64,000 nucleotides of DNA, taken from the NCBI RefSeq assembly GCF_001545035.1, contig NZ_FCOJ02000027.1:30223-94222 (forward strand), given 5' to 3'. This document shows positions 17,641 through 26,461 of the stretch, piece after piece. The notes beneath the pieces were generated by a model that saw nothing but the letters and a program-made list of their open reading frames with translations, did no database searches and had not been told where the DNA came from. Every line of letters begins with the position of its first letter. Within the stretch, counting starts at the first letter, position 1. The translations under genes were made by a program, and so were the position numbers. The stretch comes from Caballeronia glebae (GTDB lineage: Bacteria; Pseudomonadota; Gammaproteobacteria; Burkholderiales; Burkholderiaceae).

Positions 17641-18636
17641 TCATCGCGCGCCATGTAAAGCCCCTCGCTCACCGATCTGCGCAATCGCGATACGCGCGGC
17701 CTTGCGCACTTCCGGATCGCCGTCGTTGAGCGCGGCTTCGAGCACGGCGAGCGCGTCGGCATTGCCGAGTTCGCCCAGCGCCAGCGCGGCCTCCTTGCGC
17801 ACATTGCTGATCGGGAAAATCAGCAGGTCCGACACGGCATGCGTGCTTGCGGCATCGCGCAAACGTCCGAGCGCGCGCACCGCCTGCAGCGTGACTTGCC
17901 AGTAGTCGTCGGCGAGCGCGCTTTCGAGTGCGTGGCGCGCCGCGACGAGACGCAACTTGCCGAGCGTCGCGGCGGCTTCTTCGCGCACGCGCCACGCTTC
18001 ATCGGCGAGTGCGAGCGTCAACGTTTCGATCACGCTGTCGTCCGTGGCGAAGCCCAGCGCGCCGACGGCGGCGTGACGCACTTCCGTCGATGCGTCGGTG
18101 CGCGCGAGTTGCTTCAGTTGCGGCAACGCATGCGCATGACGCAGCCAGCCCAGCACGCCGATCGCTTCGCGCCTCACGAACGGCGACGCATCCGATAGCG
18201 CCGCAAGCGCAGGCTCGGCCGCCGCCGGCAAGCGCAATTCACGCAATGCGCGCAAAAGGGCGGCGCGCGCGAATGCGTCGGCATCGGCATCGGCGAGATA
18301 CGGCAGCAGGCGTTCGCCCGCAACGGGATCTTTCAACGCAGTGAGACTGTCGGCGGCGGCTTCGCGAGTATTCGTATCCGCATCGTCGAGCGCGGCGCAT
18401 AGCGCATCGACGGCCTCGTTCGTCTCCCATGCGCTGAGACGCTCGGCCGCCGTGCGACGCACGTCGGCATCCGTGTCGTGACGCAATGCATCGGCGAGCA
18501 AGGGCAGCCATGCTTCGTCTTCGAGATCGGCCGCTTCGAGCACGGCGAGGCGGCGCACGGCGGCGTCGGTATCGGTGAAGCGCGCGGCGAGGGCGTCGTC
18601 GGTGACGGCATCGAAAAGTGGATTGGTATGCGTCAT
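17641..18636 (-). CDS. HEAT-repeat protein, last gene of the AprAB-like/ABC operon
   Basis: 331 residues made almost wholly of HEAT/PBS-lyase-type repeats of about 31 residues, recognisable as repeated DxxxxVRxxAxxALGxL units (for example STEVRHAAVGALG and ISNVRKEAALALGELG). There is no signal peptide or catalytic motif, so it is probably a cytoplasmic scaffold or partner-binding solenoid. Its start overlaps the stop of the ABC ATPase (ATGA), so it belongs to the same operon. A solenoid encoded with a flavoprotein/ferredoxin pair suggests an assembly or docking role, which is inference. Confidence 0.85.
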   Translation of the reverse strand: MTHTNPLFDAVTDDALAARFTDTDAAVRRLAVLEAADLEDEAWLPLLADALRHDTDADVRRTAAERLSAWETNEAVDALCAALDDADTNTREAAADSLTALKDPVAGERLLPYLADADADAFARAALLRALRELRLPAAAEPALAALSDASPFVRREAIGVLGWLRHAHALPQLKQLARTDASTEVRHAAVGALGFATDDSVIETLTLALADEAWRVREEAAATLGKLRLVAARHALESALADDYWQVTLQAVRALGRLRDAASTHAVSDLLIFPISNVRKEAALALGELGNADALAVLEAALNDGDPEVRKAARIAIAQIGERGALHGAR

Positions 18637-19463
18637 GAGAAAACGGAGTGTGAGATGTCGATGCGCGTGGGCGCGTCGTTTGATGCAGCCATCGGGCTCG
18701 CAAGCGGATAGCGAAGCAACGCGAGACAGCGCCGTTTCAACGCGACGAATTCCGTCTCCGTGACGAGCTCGCGTTCGCGCGGACGCGCAAACGGTACGCG
18801 CAGTTCTTCGAGCACCGTGCCGGGGCTATGGCTCATCACGAGAATGCGATCGGCGAGGAAGAGCGCTTCGTCGATGTCATGCGTGACGAACACGACGGTC
18901 GGACGCCGCTCGCTCCATACATCGAGCAACAGCGCCTGCATCGATGCGCGCGTCTGCGCATCGAGCGCGCCGAAGGGTTCGTCCATCAACAGCACGCGCG
19001 GTTCGTTGAGCATCGCGCGCGCGATCTCCGCGCGTTGCTGCATGCCGCCCGAGAGCTGCGCGGGATAACGCGCGGCAAACGCGCCCAGCCCGACACGATC
19101 GAGCAAGGCCCGCGCGCGCTGTTGTCGTTCGCGCTTGCCCACGCCGCGCATCTTCAGACCGAACGCCACGTTATCGAGCGTCTTGCGCCACGGCAGCAGC
19201 GTGTGCTGTTGAAACACCATGCCGCGTTCGGGATGCGGGCCGTCGATCGGCTCGCCATCGAGCGTCGCGCGGCCTGCGTCCGGCGCGACGTGGCCCGCGA
19301 GCGCGGCGAGCAAAGTCGACTTGCCGCAGCCCGAAGGCCCGAGTATGCAGACGAATTCTCCCGGCTCGATGACCGCGTTCACGTCGCGCACGGCGGTGAA
19401 TGCGCTCGCGCCTTCGCCCAGCGTGATGCCGAGCGCTTCGAGGTCGATGCGGCCCGCGCTCAT
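18633..19463 (-). CDS. ABC importer ATPase (SsuB/TauB type)
   Basis: 276-residue ATPase of a nitrate/sulfonate/taurine-type importer. Walker A GPSGCGKST (42-50), Q-loop MVFQQHTLLPW, signature LSGGMQQR, Walker B LLMDEPFGALD and the H-loop VTHD are all intact. The start at 19463 is chosen because it overlaps the permease stop (ATGA); upstream sequence in this frame is a shadow of the permease. The C-terminus beyond residue 220 follows the TauB pattern. The substrate is not determined by this subunit. Confidence 0.93.
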   Translation of the reverse strand: MSAGRIDLEALGITLGEGASAFTAVRDVNAVIEPGEFVCILGPSGCGKSTLLAALAGHVAPDAGRATLDGEPIDGPHPERGMVFQQHTLLPWRKTLDNVAFGLKMRGVGKRERQQRARALLDRVGLGAFAARYPAQLSGGMQQRAEIARAMLNEPRVLLMDEPFGALDAQTRASMQALLLDVWSERRPTVVFVTHDIDEALFLADRILVMSHSPGTVLEELRVPFARPRERELVTETEFVALKRRCLALLRYPLASPMAASNDAPTRIDISHSVFS

Positions 19464-20278
19464 CGAAGTCTCCCTGCCGCAAGCCACGGCGTGAGCCGCT
19501 TGCCCGCGATCCGCACGAGCGCGCTGCTGCCCATGCCGAGCAAGCCGATCAGCAACATGCCGACGACCACATCGGGATAGCGCTGCACCGTGTACGACTG
19601 CCACGTGTAATAGCCGATGCCGAATTGCCCTGAGATCATCTCGGCGGTGACAAGACAGAACCACGACGTGCCCATGCCGATGGCGAGTCCGGTGACGATC
19701 GCGGGCGCCGCGCCCGGCAGAATCACTTCGCGCAGGATCACGCGATTGCCCGCGCCGAGACTGCGCGCCGACGACACGAGCCGCGGTTCGACGCCTTCGA
19801 CGCCGTGTATCGTGCCGAGCAGAATCGGAAAGAACGCGCCGGTGAAGGTGATGAAGATCATCGACATTTCGGAGGAAGGAAACATCAGGATCGCGAGCGG
19901 TATCCACGCGACGGCGGGAATCGGCCGCAATACTTCGAGCGGCGTGAGCAAGGCTGCGCGCGACCACGGCGAGCGGCCGATTGCGAGCCCGAGCAGGACG
20001 CCGCTCGCCGCCGCCGCGACATAACCGGCCGCGATGCGTCTCACGCTGCTCGCGAGATCGGAGAAGAGCTTGGGCGAATGCACGAGATCGACAATGGCCG
20101 CGAGCGTATCGGCGGGCGTCGGCACATTCTCGAACGTGACGATGCCGAGGTTCCAGCGATGCGTCGTCGCGAGATGCCAGAGCACGACGCACAGCGCGAG
20201 CGACGCCCACTGCACGCCGGCGCGCGCGCCGCGCGAACGCAGCAACGATGGAGCGGAAAATGCGAGCGTCGCCATCAT
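19460..20278 (-). CDS. ABC importer permease (SsuC/TauC type)
   Basis: 272-residue inner-membrane permease with about six helices and the binding-protein-dependent transport signature, including the EAA loop region ARSLGAGNRVILREVILPGAAPAI that docks the ATPase. It lies 4 nt after the binding-protein gene and overlaps the ATPase gene by 4 nt, so the importer is complete: binding protein, permease, ATPase. Confidence 0.92.
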   Translation of the reverse strand: MMATLAFSAPSLLRSRGARAGVQWASLALCVVLWHLATTHRWNLGIVTFENVPTPADTLAAIVDLVHSPKLFSDLASSVRRIAAGYVAAAASGVLLGLAIGRSPWSRAALLTPLEVLRPIPAVAWIPLAILMFPSSEMSMIFITFTGAFFPILLGTIHGVEGVEPRLVSSARSLGAGNRVILREVILPGAAPAIVTGLAIGMGTSWFCLVTAEMISGQFGIGYYTWQSYTVQRYPDVVVGMLLIGLLGMGSSALVRIAGKRLTPWLAAGRLR

Positions 20279-20282
20279 TGCC

Positions 20283-21689
20283 TCAACGGTTGGCGAGCGC
20301 GGCGGGCTGGCGCACGGCGGCGAAATCGAGCACCTGTGCGCCGTGCGCGCTCGCCCACGCCTCGGCGCGGTCCTTCAGCAGGAACGCGTTCAACTGGCCG
20401 TCGCCGGTCTTCGCGAACCACGCCTGATCGCCGAGCAGTTTGATGCCGCTTTCGCGATCCTGCGCATAGAACGCGCGCACTTGCCTGCCGTCGCGCGCAA
20501 GCGTGCCGAGTTCGCGCACGGCTTCTTCCGGCGATGCATAGCTGCGCACTTTCGGCTCGCCACGCACCCAGATCTGCGCGATGCGATCCGTGTTCGCGAT
20601 CGGCTTGCCGGTCAGCGCATCGTTCGCGACGAGCGGCGTCGCCGCATAGTTCTTCAACGCGGCTTCGTAGTCGAGATGTTCGGCCTTGAATGCGGCGCGC
20701 ACATAACTATCGTCGATGAAGGCGTTCGCGTTCAGATCGCCGTCCGCGCGCTTGAGCAGCTTGAGCGTATCGAACGATGTCTGCACGGCCTGGCGATATT
20801 CGGGCTTCCACGTGAGATCGCGCGTCTGCAAGCCGAGCGGTCCGTGAAACAGATAATCCACTTCAGGCTCGATGCCCGTGACCTTCGCGATCAGTTCGCT
20901 GTACTTTTCGGGCTCCGCCGTGAGCAGCCGGTTCGCTTCGATCGCCGCGCGCAGATAAGCCACGACGACCTCCGGATACTTCTGCGCATAGTCCTTCTCG
21001 ACGAGCGTGCCGTGCAGCGTCGCCGATCCGGCCTGCGAGCCGTCGTAGATCTTGCGGGCGAAGCCGCGATACGGAAACAGTTCGGCGAAGGGCACGAAGT
21101 CCGCGTGCGCGTCGATCTTGCGCGTCTGCAATGCGGGCCCGGCCACCTCGGGCGCCTGCGTGACGATGTTCACGTCGCGCTCCGGGTCCCATCCTTGCGC
21201 CGCGACCGCGCGCAGCAACATGCCGTGCGCGGTCGATGCGAACGGAACCGAAATCGTCTTGCCCTTCAGATCGGCGATGGACTGCGCGGGCGAATCCGTC
21301 GGCACGACGATGCCATTGCCGCTGCCGCGCACGCTGCCCGACAACACGCTGATGAAGATGCTGCGCTTGCCCGCCTTCTGATTCGCGACGCCGTTCAGCA
21401 CGCCGGGGAAATCCGCCATCGAGCCGAAGTCGAGCTTGCCCGCGACCATCTCGTTCGTGATCGGCGCGCCGCTCGTGAAGTTCTTCCATTGAACGTCGTA
21501 TTGCGCGTCCTTGTATTTGCCATCATGTGGCAAGTACTTTTCGAGCAGATGCAACTCGCGGATCAACGCGCCGCCCGCAGCGGTGTTGATCGTCGTGTCC
21601 TGCGTGCCGATGGCGACGCGGATCGTTTCCGCATGCGCGACGCTCGCGAACAGCGCGGCCGCAAGCGCGATGGATAGCGTTCGTTTCAT
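20283..21689 (-). CDS. Long ABC substrate-binding protein (NMT1/SsuA-like)
   Basis: 468 residues with a clear signal peptide (MKRTLSIALAAALFASVAHA). The N-terminal two thirds follow the NitT/TauT/SsuA pattern: IRVAIGTQDTTIN, GKLDFGSMADFPGVLNG, DLKGKTISVPFASTAHGM. Sulfonate binding proteins are usually about 320-350 residues; here more than 100 extra residues follow (about 340-468, including YASPEEAVRELGTLARDGRQV). That C-terminal extension is the oddest part of the importer. The start at 21689 is fixed by the signal peptide. The ligand is unknown; a sulfonate or other small anion is the default guess. Confidence 0.88.
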   Translation of the reverse strand: MKRTLSIALAAALFASVAHAETIRVAIGTQDTTINTAAGGALIRELHLLEKYLPHDGKYKDAQYDVQWKNFTSGAPITNEMVAGKLDFGSMADFPGVLNGVANQKAGKRSIFISVLSGSVRGSGNGIVVPTDSPAQSIADLKGKTISVPFASTAHGMLLRAVAAQGWDPERDVNIVTQAPEVAGPALQTRKIDAHADFVPFAELFPYRGFARKIYDGSQAGSATLHGTLVEKDYAQKYPEVVVAYLRAAIEANRLLTAEPEKYSELIAKVTGIEPEVDYLFHGPLGLQTRDLTWKPEYRQAVQTSFDTLKLLKRADGDLNANAFIDDSYVRAAFKAEHLDYEAALKNYAATPLVANDALTGKPIANTDRIAQIWVRGEPKVRSYASPEEAVRELGTLARDGRQVRAFYAQDRESGIKLLGDQAWFAKTGDGQLNAFLLKDRAEAWASAHGAQVLDFAAVRQPAALANR

Positions 21690-21703
21690 GTGTCGGGTCC
21701 TCG

Positions 21704-21949
21704 TCAGCGAAGAAGATACGGAATGTCGACATGCACGGCATTGGTCGGGCAATCGCGTTCGCACGGCATGCAGTACCAGCATTCGTCGAACTTCATGAAA
21801 GCCTTGCCGGTCTCGGGATCGATCGCGAGCAGGTCCATCGGACAGACGTCGATGCAGACCGTGCAGCCCTTGTCGGCAATGCACTTGTCTTCGTCGATCA
21901 TCACGGGAAGGCTTGAGCGCAGGCGCGCTTCGCGGGGCACGAGTGCCAT
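21704..21949 (-). CDS. AprB-like 2[4Fe-4S] ferredoxin
   Basis: 81 residues with eight cysteines in two groups: Cys23-x5-Cys29-x2-Cys32-x3-Cys36-Pro and Cys57-x2-Cys60-x2-Cys63-x3-Cys67-Pro. The lengthened first spacing and the FDECWYCMPCERDCP motif recall the N-terminal half of adenylylsulfate reductase subunit AprB; the C-terminal tail of AprB is absent. It lies 12 nt downstream of the flavoprotein gene and is its likely electron partner in the cytoplasm. Being AprB-like does not show APS reductase activity. Confidence 0.85.
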   Translation of the reverse strand: MALVPREARLRSSLPVMIDEDKCIADKGCTVCIDVCPMDLLAIDPETGKAFMKFDECWYCMPCERDCPTNAVHVDIPYLLR

Positions 21950-21961
21950 GTTCTTTCTCTC

Positions 21962-23698
21962 CTATGCAGTGACCGGCTGCGACGTGCGAGCCACACGCAA
22001 ACGCGAATACGCGCCGCGCTCCGACTCGTCGACGGGAACCACATACGGTTCCACGGGCTTTTTGAACGACGTCATGCGCCCCGACGCGTCCTTCTTCAGA
22101 TGCGCATGGCAGAACCATTCGTCATCGTTGCGCTCGGGAAAATCGACACGATGGTGATAGAGACCCCAGCGGCTTTCCGTGCGATACAGCGACGCGCGCG
22201 CAGCCATTTCCGCGCAATCGAGGATCGCGGCGACTTCGGCGGCGCGCATCAGTTCGTGCGGGTCCGATGCGCCGAGATGCTCGACATCTTCACGAATCTC
22301 CGCGAAGCGTTGCAGCCCGATCTCCATGCGCCGCGTGACTTTCGGCGGCTGAAGATACTCGTTCACGAAGCGGCGCAGCTTGTATTCGACTTGCGCGGGC
22401 GGCAGGCCATGTTCGCGCGACAGCGGCGCGAAGATGCGTCGGCGTTCGTGCTCGACCTGCGATGCATCGAGTGCGGGCAGCGCGCGGCCGGCGACATGCG
22501 CGGCCGCGTCCTCGCCGGCGAACCATCCGTAGGTGAACGCACCGAGCATGTAGTTGTGCGGCACGGCCGCCATGTCGCCCGCCGCGTAAAGCCCTTCCAC
22601 CGAAGTGCGCGCGCGTTCGTCGACCCATACGCCCGACGCGCTGTGTCCGCTGCACAAGCCGATCTCCGAGATATGCATCTCGATCATGCGCGTGCGATAG
22701 TCGTTGCCGCGCCGCGCATGAAAGCGTCCGCGGCTCGGGCGCTCGTTGGTGTGCAGGATCGTCTCGATCGTCTGGATCGTTTCTTCCGCGAGATGGTCGA
22801 GCTTGAGAAAGACCGGACCGTTGCCGCTCTGGAGTTCCTGATAGAACTCCCACATCATTTGCCCGCTCCAGTAATCGCACTCGATAAAGCGCTCACCTTT
22901 GCCGTTGGCCGTATAGCCGCCGAGCGGCCCTGTCACATACGCGCACGCCGGGCCGTTGTAATCCTTGATGAGCGGATTGATCTGGAAGCATTCGAGATTC
23001 GCCAGCTCCGCGCCCGCGTGGTAAGCCATCGCGTAACCGTCGCCGGCGTTGGTCGGATTCTCGTAGGTGCCCATCAGATAACCCGATGCGGGCAAACCCA
23101 ATCGGCCGGCCGCGCCGCAGCAGAGAATCACCGCTTTCGCGCGAATCACGTAGAAGTCGGCGCTACGGCAATCGAAGCCCATCACGCCCGCGATCTCGCC
23201 ATTCGGGCCATTCAGCAAGCGCGTGGCGACGACGCGATTGGTGATCTCCACGCGCGCACGCTTCAATTGCCGATACAGCACCTTCTTCACATCGTGGCCT
23301 TCGGGCATCGGCAAGACATACGCGCCCATGTGATGCACCTTGCGCACCGCATAGTCGCCGGTGTGATCCTTCTCGAACTTCACGCCCCAGCGATCGAGTT
23401 CCTCGATGGTCGTGAAGCTGTGGCGCGCATACGCATAGATCGTGGCCTGATTGACGATGCCGTCATTCGCCACGGTAATTTCCTTCGTGTATTGCTCGGG
23501 CGTCGCGTGGCCGGGAATGATGGCGTTGTTCAGCCCGTCCATGCCCATCGAGATCGCGCCGCTGCGCTTCACGTGCGCCTTGTCGATGAGCAGCACGCGC
23601 AACTTCGGGTCGCGCTGCTTCGCCTTGATGGCGGCCATCGGGCCAGCCGTGCCGCCGCCAACGACGACGATGTCGTATTCGAGTTCGTGGGTCTGCAT
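21962..23698 (-). CDS. AprA-like FAD flavoprotein (fumarate reductase/SDH superfamily)
   Basis: 578 residues. The FAD dinucleotide fold opens with DIVVVGGGTAGPMAA (about 9-23). The central block YENPTNAGDGYAMAYHAGAE, followed by CFQINPLIKDYNGPACAYV, and the late GLYAAGDMAA motif place it with AprA-like members of the fumarate reductase/succinate dehydrogenase flavoprotein family. No Tat or Sec signal is seen, so it is cytoplasmic. With the adjacent 8-Cys ferredoxin it forms an AprAB-like pair, but sulfate adenylyltransferase and the other dissimilatory sulfur genes are absent here. First gene of a six-gene operon with an importer and a HEAT protein; a redox step on the imported compound is plausible. 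Substrate unknown. Confidence 0.88.
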   Translation of the reverse strand: MQTHELEYDIVVVGGGTAGPMAAIKAKQRDPKLRVLLIDKAHVKRSGAISMGMDGLNNAIIPGHATPEQYTKEITVANDGIVNQATIYAYARHSFTTIEELDRWGVKFEKDHTGDYAVRKVHHMGAYVLPMPEGHDVKKVLYRQLKRARVEITNRVVATRLLNGPNGEIAGVMGFDCRSADFYVIRAKAVILCCGAAGRLGLPASGYLMGTYENPTNAGDGYAMAYHAGAELANLECFQINPLIKDYNGPACAYVTGPLGGYTANGKGERFIECDYWSGQMMWEFYQELQSGNGPVFLKLDHLAEETIQTIETILHTNERPSRGRFHARRGNDYRTRMIEMHISEIGLCSGHSASGVWVDERARTSVEGLYAAGDMAAVPHNYMLGAFTYGWFAGEDAAAHVAGRALPALDASQVEHERRRIFAPLSREHGLPPAQVEYKLRRFVNEYLQPPKVTRRMEIGLQRFAEIREDVEHLGASDPHELMRAAEVAAILDCAEMAARASLYRTESRWGLYHHRVDFPERNDDEWFCHAHLKKDASGRMTSFKKPVEPYVVPVDESERGAYSRLRVARTSQPVTA

Positions 23699-23713
23699 GA
23701 TCTGGATTCGCCG

Positions 23714-23727
23714 CTTGTTATGACAAG
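23714..23727. promoter_or_regulatory. Candidate GntR operator before the flavoprotein operon
   Basis: Palindrome CTTGT-TATG-ACAAG, nested within a wider ATCTGG (23700-23705) / CCAGAT (23734-23739) pair, 16-29 nt upstream of the flavoprotein start and next to the GntR gene. The form suits a HutC-type dimer. This is inference from position and symmetry. Confidence 0.5.
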
Positions 23728-23766
23728 TCAGGACCAGATTCTAGAAGCGCGCGAACCGCGAGGGAA

Positions 23767-24573
23767 TCAATTGTTTTTGCTTTGCTTGTGCTTGCTTCGA
23801 ATAACGCGCGACGTGCCGGACGAAGTCCGTTCGCGATCGATGCGCAGCCGATACTGAAAGGTATCGCCACGGAAATAGAGGTATTCGAAGTCGATGGGCT
23901 TGCCGCCGGCATCGTGCGTGAGGCGCTCGATGCGCAGAAGCGGCGCGCCTTTCTTCACGTCGAGCGCCTCCGCGATGTCCGGCGCGGCCGCGATCGCGTC
24001 GATGGCGAGATCGGCGTGACCGAGCGGCACGGCGCAGTCGTTCTCCAGCATCAGGAAGATGTCGCGCGTGGCGAGTTCCGCGCGCTTCAGGCGTTTCCCG
24101 ATGGCTTCGGGCAGGAAGGTCACTTCGTACGAAACGGGCGAGCGATTGAGCAGCCGCACACGATGAATCTCGGCGACGCTGCTGCCTTCGGCGAGCGCGA
24201 GTTGCGCGGCTACTTCCGGGGGCGCGGCCACGACGCGCATTTGCACGACGCGGTTGATGATTTCGTGGCCGCTCTCCGACATCGCCTCGGCGAAACCCTG
24301 CAACGAAGTCACGTTCTGAAACGCCTTCGGTTGCGACACGAACGAGCCTTTGCCGTGGACCTTGAAGATCAGCCCTTCATTTTGCAGGTCGCCGAGCGCC
24401 TGGCGAATCGTGATGCGGCTTACCTCGAACATCGCCATCAGCTCGCTTTCCGAGGGCATGCGGCCCATTGGCGGATAGCGGCCGTCGAGAATGCCGGTGC
24501 GCAACACATCCTTGATTTGCGTGTAGAGCGGCACGTGCGAATCGAGCGAGACGGAAGGGCGACGGATGGGCAT
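23767..24573 (-). CDS. GntR/HutC-family regulator of the flavoprotein–ABC operon
   Basis: 268 residues: winged helix-turn-helix (about 10-75; MPSESELMAMFEVSRITIRQAL is the recognition region) followed by a UTRA ligand domain (about 95-245) of the HutC subfamily. It is encoded on the same strand and just upstream of the flavoprotein gene, with a 68-bp gap that contains the palindrome 23714-23727, so local control is likely. The start at 24573 (MPIRRPSVSL) is chosen from family alignment; the ribosome site is weak, and an in-frame extension to 24651 exists. The C-terminal tail is very basic. Confidence 0.85.
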   Translation of the reverse strand: MPIRRPSVSLDSHVPLYTQIKDVLRTGILDGRYPPMGRMPSESELMAMFEVSRITIRQALGDLQNEGLIFKVHGKGSFVSQPKAFQNVTSLQGFAEAMSESGHEIINRVVQMRVVAAPPEVAAQLALAEGSSVAEIHRVRLLNRSPVSYEVTFLPEAIGKRLKRAELATRDIFLMLENDCAVPLGHADLAIDAIAAAPDIAEALDVKKGAPLLRIERLTHDAGGKPIDFEYLYFRGDTFQYRLRIDRERTSSGTSRVIRSKHKQSKNN

Positions 24574-24731
24574 GAGAGAGGGATGGCAAGAGAGGCGGTC
24601 GCTTCGAGCAGCGATTATAGCGGCGGGCCCGGGGCGCATCGCCATAAACAAATGACGAAATATTGGTTAGCCGCGCCCGCGCGCTGCCCGAGAATGGTGC
24701 CTGACTAGTTCGGATCGAGCGAGGATCGAAG

Positions 24732-25367
24732 ATGAATGAGCGCAGCGCGCGAAATGAGCGAAATGCAGCAACGTCGGGCTTTTCCTCTTTGCCGCCGGTC
24801 ACGCTCGTGACCGTGCCCGGTTTGCACGGCAGCGAGGACGCGCATTGGCAGAGCTGGCTCGAAGGTGAGATGCCCGGTGCGCGGCGCGTCGAGCAACGCG
24901 ACTGGAACACGCCGAATCTCGCGCTCTGGAGCGATGCGGTCCTCGACGTGCTCGCGGGCATCGACGGTCCGGTCGTCATCGCGGCGCATAGCTTCGGATG
25001 TCTCGCGACGGGGCATGCGCTCACGCACGCGGGCGCCTCTCGTGAGCACGCGGCGAAGGTCAAGGGCGTATTGTTCGTCGCGCCCGCGAGTCCGGCGAAG
25101 TTCCGTTTCGCGGGGGCGTTCAGTGCGCGCAGGCTCGACACGCTGTCGCTCGTTGTCGGCAGCGAGACCGATCCGTGGATGCCGCTCGACGACGCGCGCA
25201 CGCTCGCGCAGCGCTGGAACAGCGCGTTCGTGAATCTCGGCAACGCGGGGCATATCAATACATCGGCGGGATTCGGGCCCTGGCCGCTCGCGAAGCATTT
25301 TGCCGAAACGCTTGCGCGCCGCGCATCGCCCGAATACGAAGAGGAGGAACGGCGCGCGTATGGTTGA
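24732..25367 (+). CDS. RBBP9/YdeN-type serine alpha/beta hydrolase
   Basis: 211 residues. The family opening VTVPGLHGSEDAHWQSWLE (about 26-44) and WNTPNLALW are present. The catalytic triad is visible: Ser87 in AHSFGC, Asp147 in SETDPW and His174 in NAGHIN. It is a small cytoplasmic hydrolase of unknown natural substrate. It faces away from the GntR operon, about 160 bp from the GntR start, and ends before a strong terminator at 25400. Confidence 0.9.
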   Translation: MNERSARNERNAATSGFSSLPPVTLVTVPGLHGSEDAHWQSWLEGEMPGARRVEQRDWNTPNLALWSDAVLDVLAGIDGPVVIAAHSFGCLATGHALTHAGASREHAAKVKGVLFVAPASPAKFRFAGAFSARRLDTLSLVVGSETDPWMPLDDARTLAQRWNSAFVNLGNAGHINTSAGFGPWPLAKHFAETLARRASPEYEEEERRAYG

Positions 25368-25399
25368 CGCCGTTGTCTGAGAACGTGTAGTGCATGCAT

Positions 25400-25417
25400 G
25401 GCCGCCTTCGGGCGGCC
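25400..25417 (+). terminator. Rho-independent terminator
   Basis: GGCCGCC-TTCG-GGCGGCC followed by TTTGTTTG, between the RBBP9-like gene and sbp. The stable UUCG loop and U-rich tail make it a good terminator for the hydrolase gene. Confidence 0.9.
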
Positions 25418-25459
25418 TTTGTTTGTTGTGCGGTTGGAACCCTTGTCTCTGGAGAAAAA

Positions 25460-26461
25460 ATGGCGGTTCATAAAAAGCTGATCATCACCGTTGCGCTCGG
25501 CATCGCGGCAAGCATGGCGCACGCGGACACGACGCTGCTCAACGTATCGTATGACGTGACGCGCGAGCTATACAAGGATATCGACGCGGCCTTCGTCGCG
25601 GACTACAAGAAGAAGACGGGCGAGACGGTATCGGTGCGGCAATCGCATGGCGCATCGAGCGCGCAGGCGCTGTCGGTCACGCAGGGATTGCAGGCGGATG
25701 TCGTGACGATGAATCAGCCCAACGACATCGACCTGCTCGCTGAGCGCGGCCAGCTCGTGCCCGCGAACTGGCGCAGCCGTCTGCCGGATGCGAGCGCGCC
25801 CTACACGACCACGATGGTGTTTCTCGTGCACAAGGGCAACCCGAAGAACATCAAGGACTGGAGCGATCTCGCGCGGCCCGGCGTGCAGGTGGTGATTGCG
25901 AATCCGAAGACATCGGGCAACGGACGCTATGCGTATCTCGCGGCATGGGGCTTCAAGAAGCAGCAAGGCGCAACCGATGCGCAGGCGCGAGACTTCGAGA
26001 AAGCCATCTTCAAGAACGTGCCCGTGCTCGATACAGGCGGGCGAGGCGCGACGACGACCTTCACGCAGCGCGGCATCGGCGATGTGCTCGTCACGTTCGA
26101 AAACGAAGTCGGCCTGATGAGCGCGGGGCCGGGCGCGAAGGACTTCGAGGCGGTGTATCCGTCGGTGAGCCTGCTTGCGGAGCCTCCGGTGTCGATCGTC
26201 GACAAGGTCGTGGACAAGCGCGGCACGCGTAAAGAAGCGCAGGCGTATCTCGACTTCCTGTTCACGCCCGCCGCGCAGGAAATCATCGCGCAGCATCATC
26301 TGCGTCCGCGCAATGCCGATGTGCTCGCGAAGCATGCGAGCGAGTTCAGGTCGCTCAAGACCTTCACCGTCGAGCAGATGTTCGGAAGCTGGCAGAAGGC
26401 GCAGCAGACGCATTTCTCCGATGGCGGGAGCTTCGATCAGGCGGTGGCCGACAAGAACTAA
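25460..26461 (+). CDS. sbp: Periplasmic sulfate-binding protein
   Basis: 333-residue binding protein of the sulfate/thiosulfate ABC importer. A signal peptide (residues 1-22) precedes TTLLNVSYDVTRELY. The motifs RQSHGASSAQA, APYTTTMVFLVHKGNPK and the late GSWQKAQQTHFSDGG align with E. coli Sbp. The ATG at 25460 has GGAG upstream; the long in-frame start at 25394 lies within the terminator and is rejected. No cysT/cysW/cysA genes are adjacent, so it must feed an importer encoded elsewhere. Confidence 0.94.
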   Translation: MAVHKKLIITVALGIAASMAHADTTLLNVSYDVTRELYKDIDAAFVADYKKKTGETVSVRQSHGASSAQALSVTQGLQADVVTMNQPNDIDLLAERGQLVPANWRSRLPDASAPYTTTMVFLVHKGNPKNIKDWSDLARPGVQVVIANPKTSGNGRYAYLAAWGFKKQQGATDAQARDFEKAIFKNVPVLDTGGRGATTTFTQRGIGDVLVTFENEVGLMSAGPGAKDFEAVYPSVSLLAEPPVSIVDKVVDKRGTRKEAQAYLDFLFTPAAQEIIAQHHLRPRNADVLAKHASEFRSLKTFTVEQMFGSWQKAQQTHFSDGGSFDQAVADKN

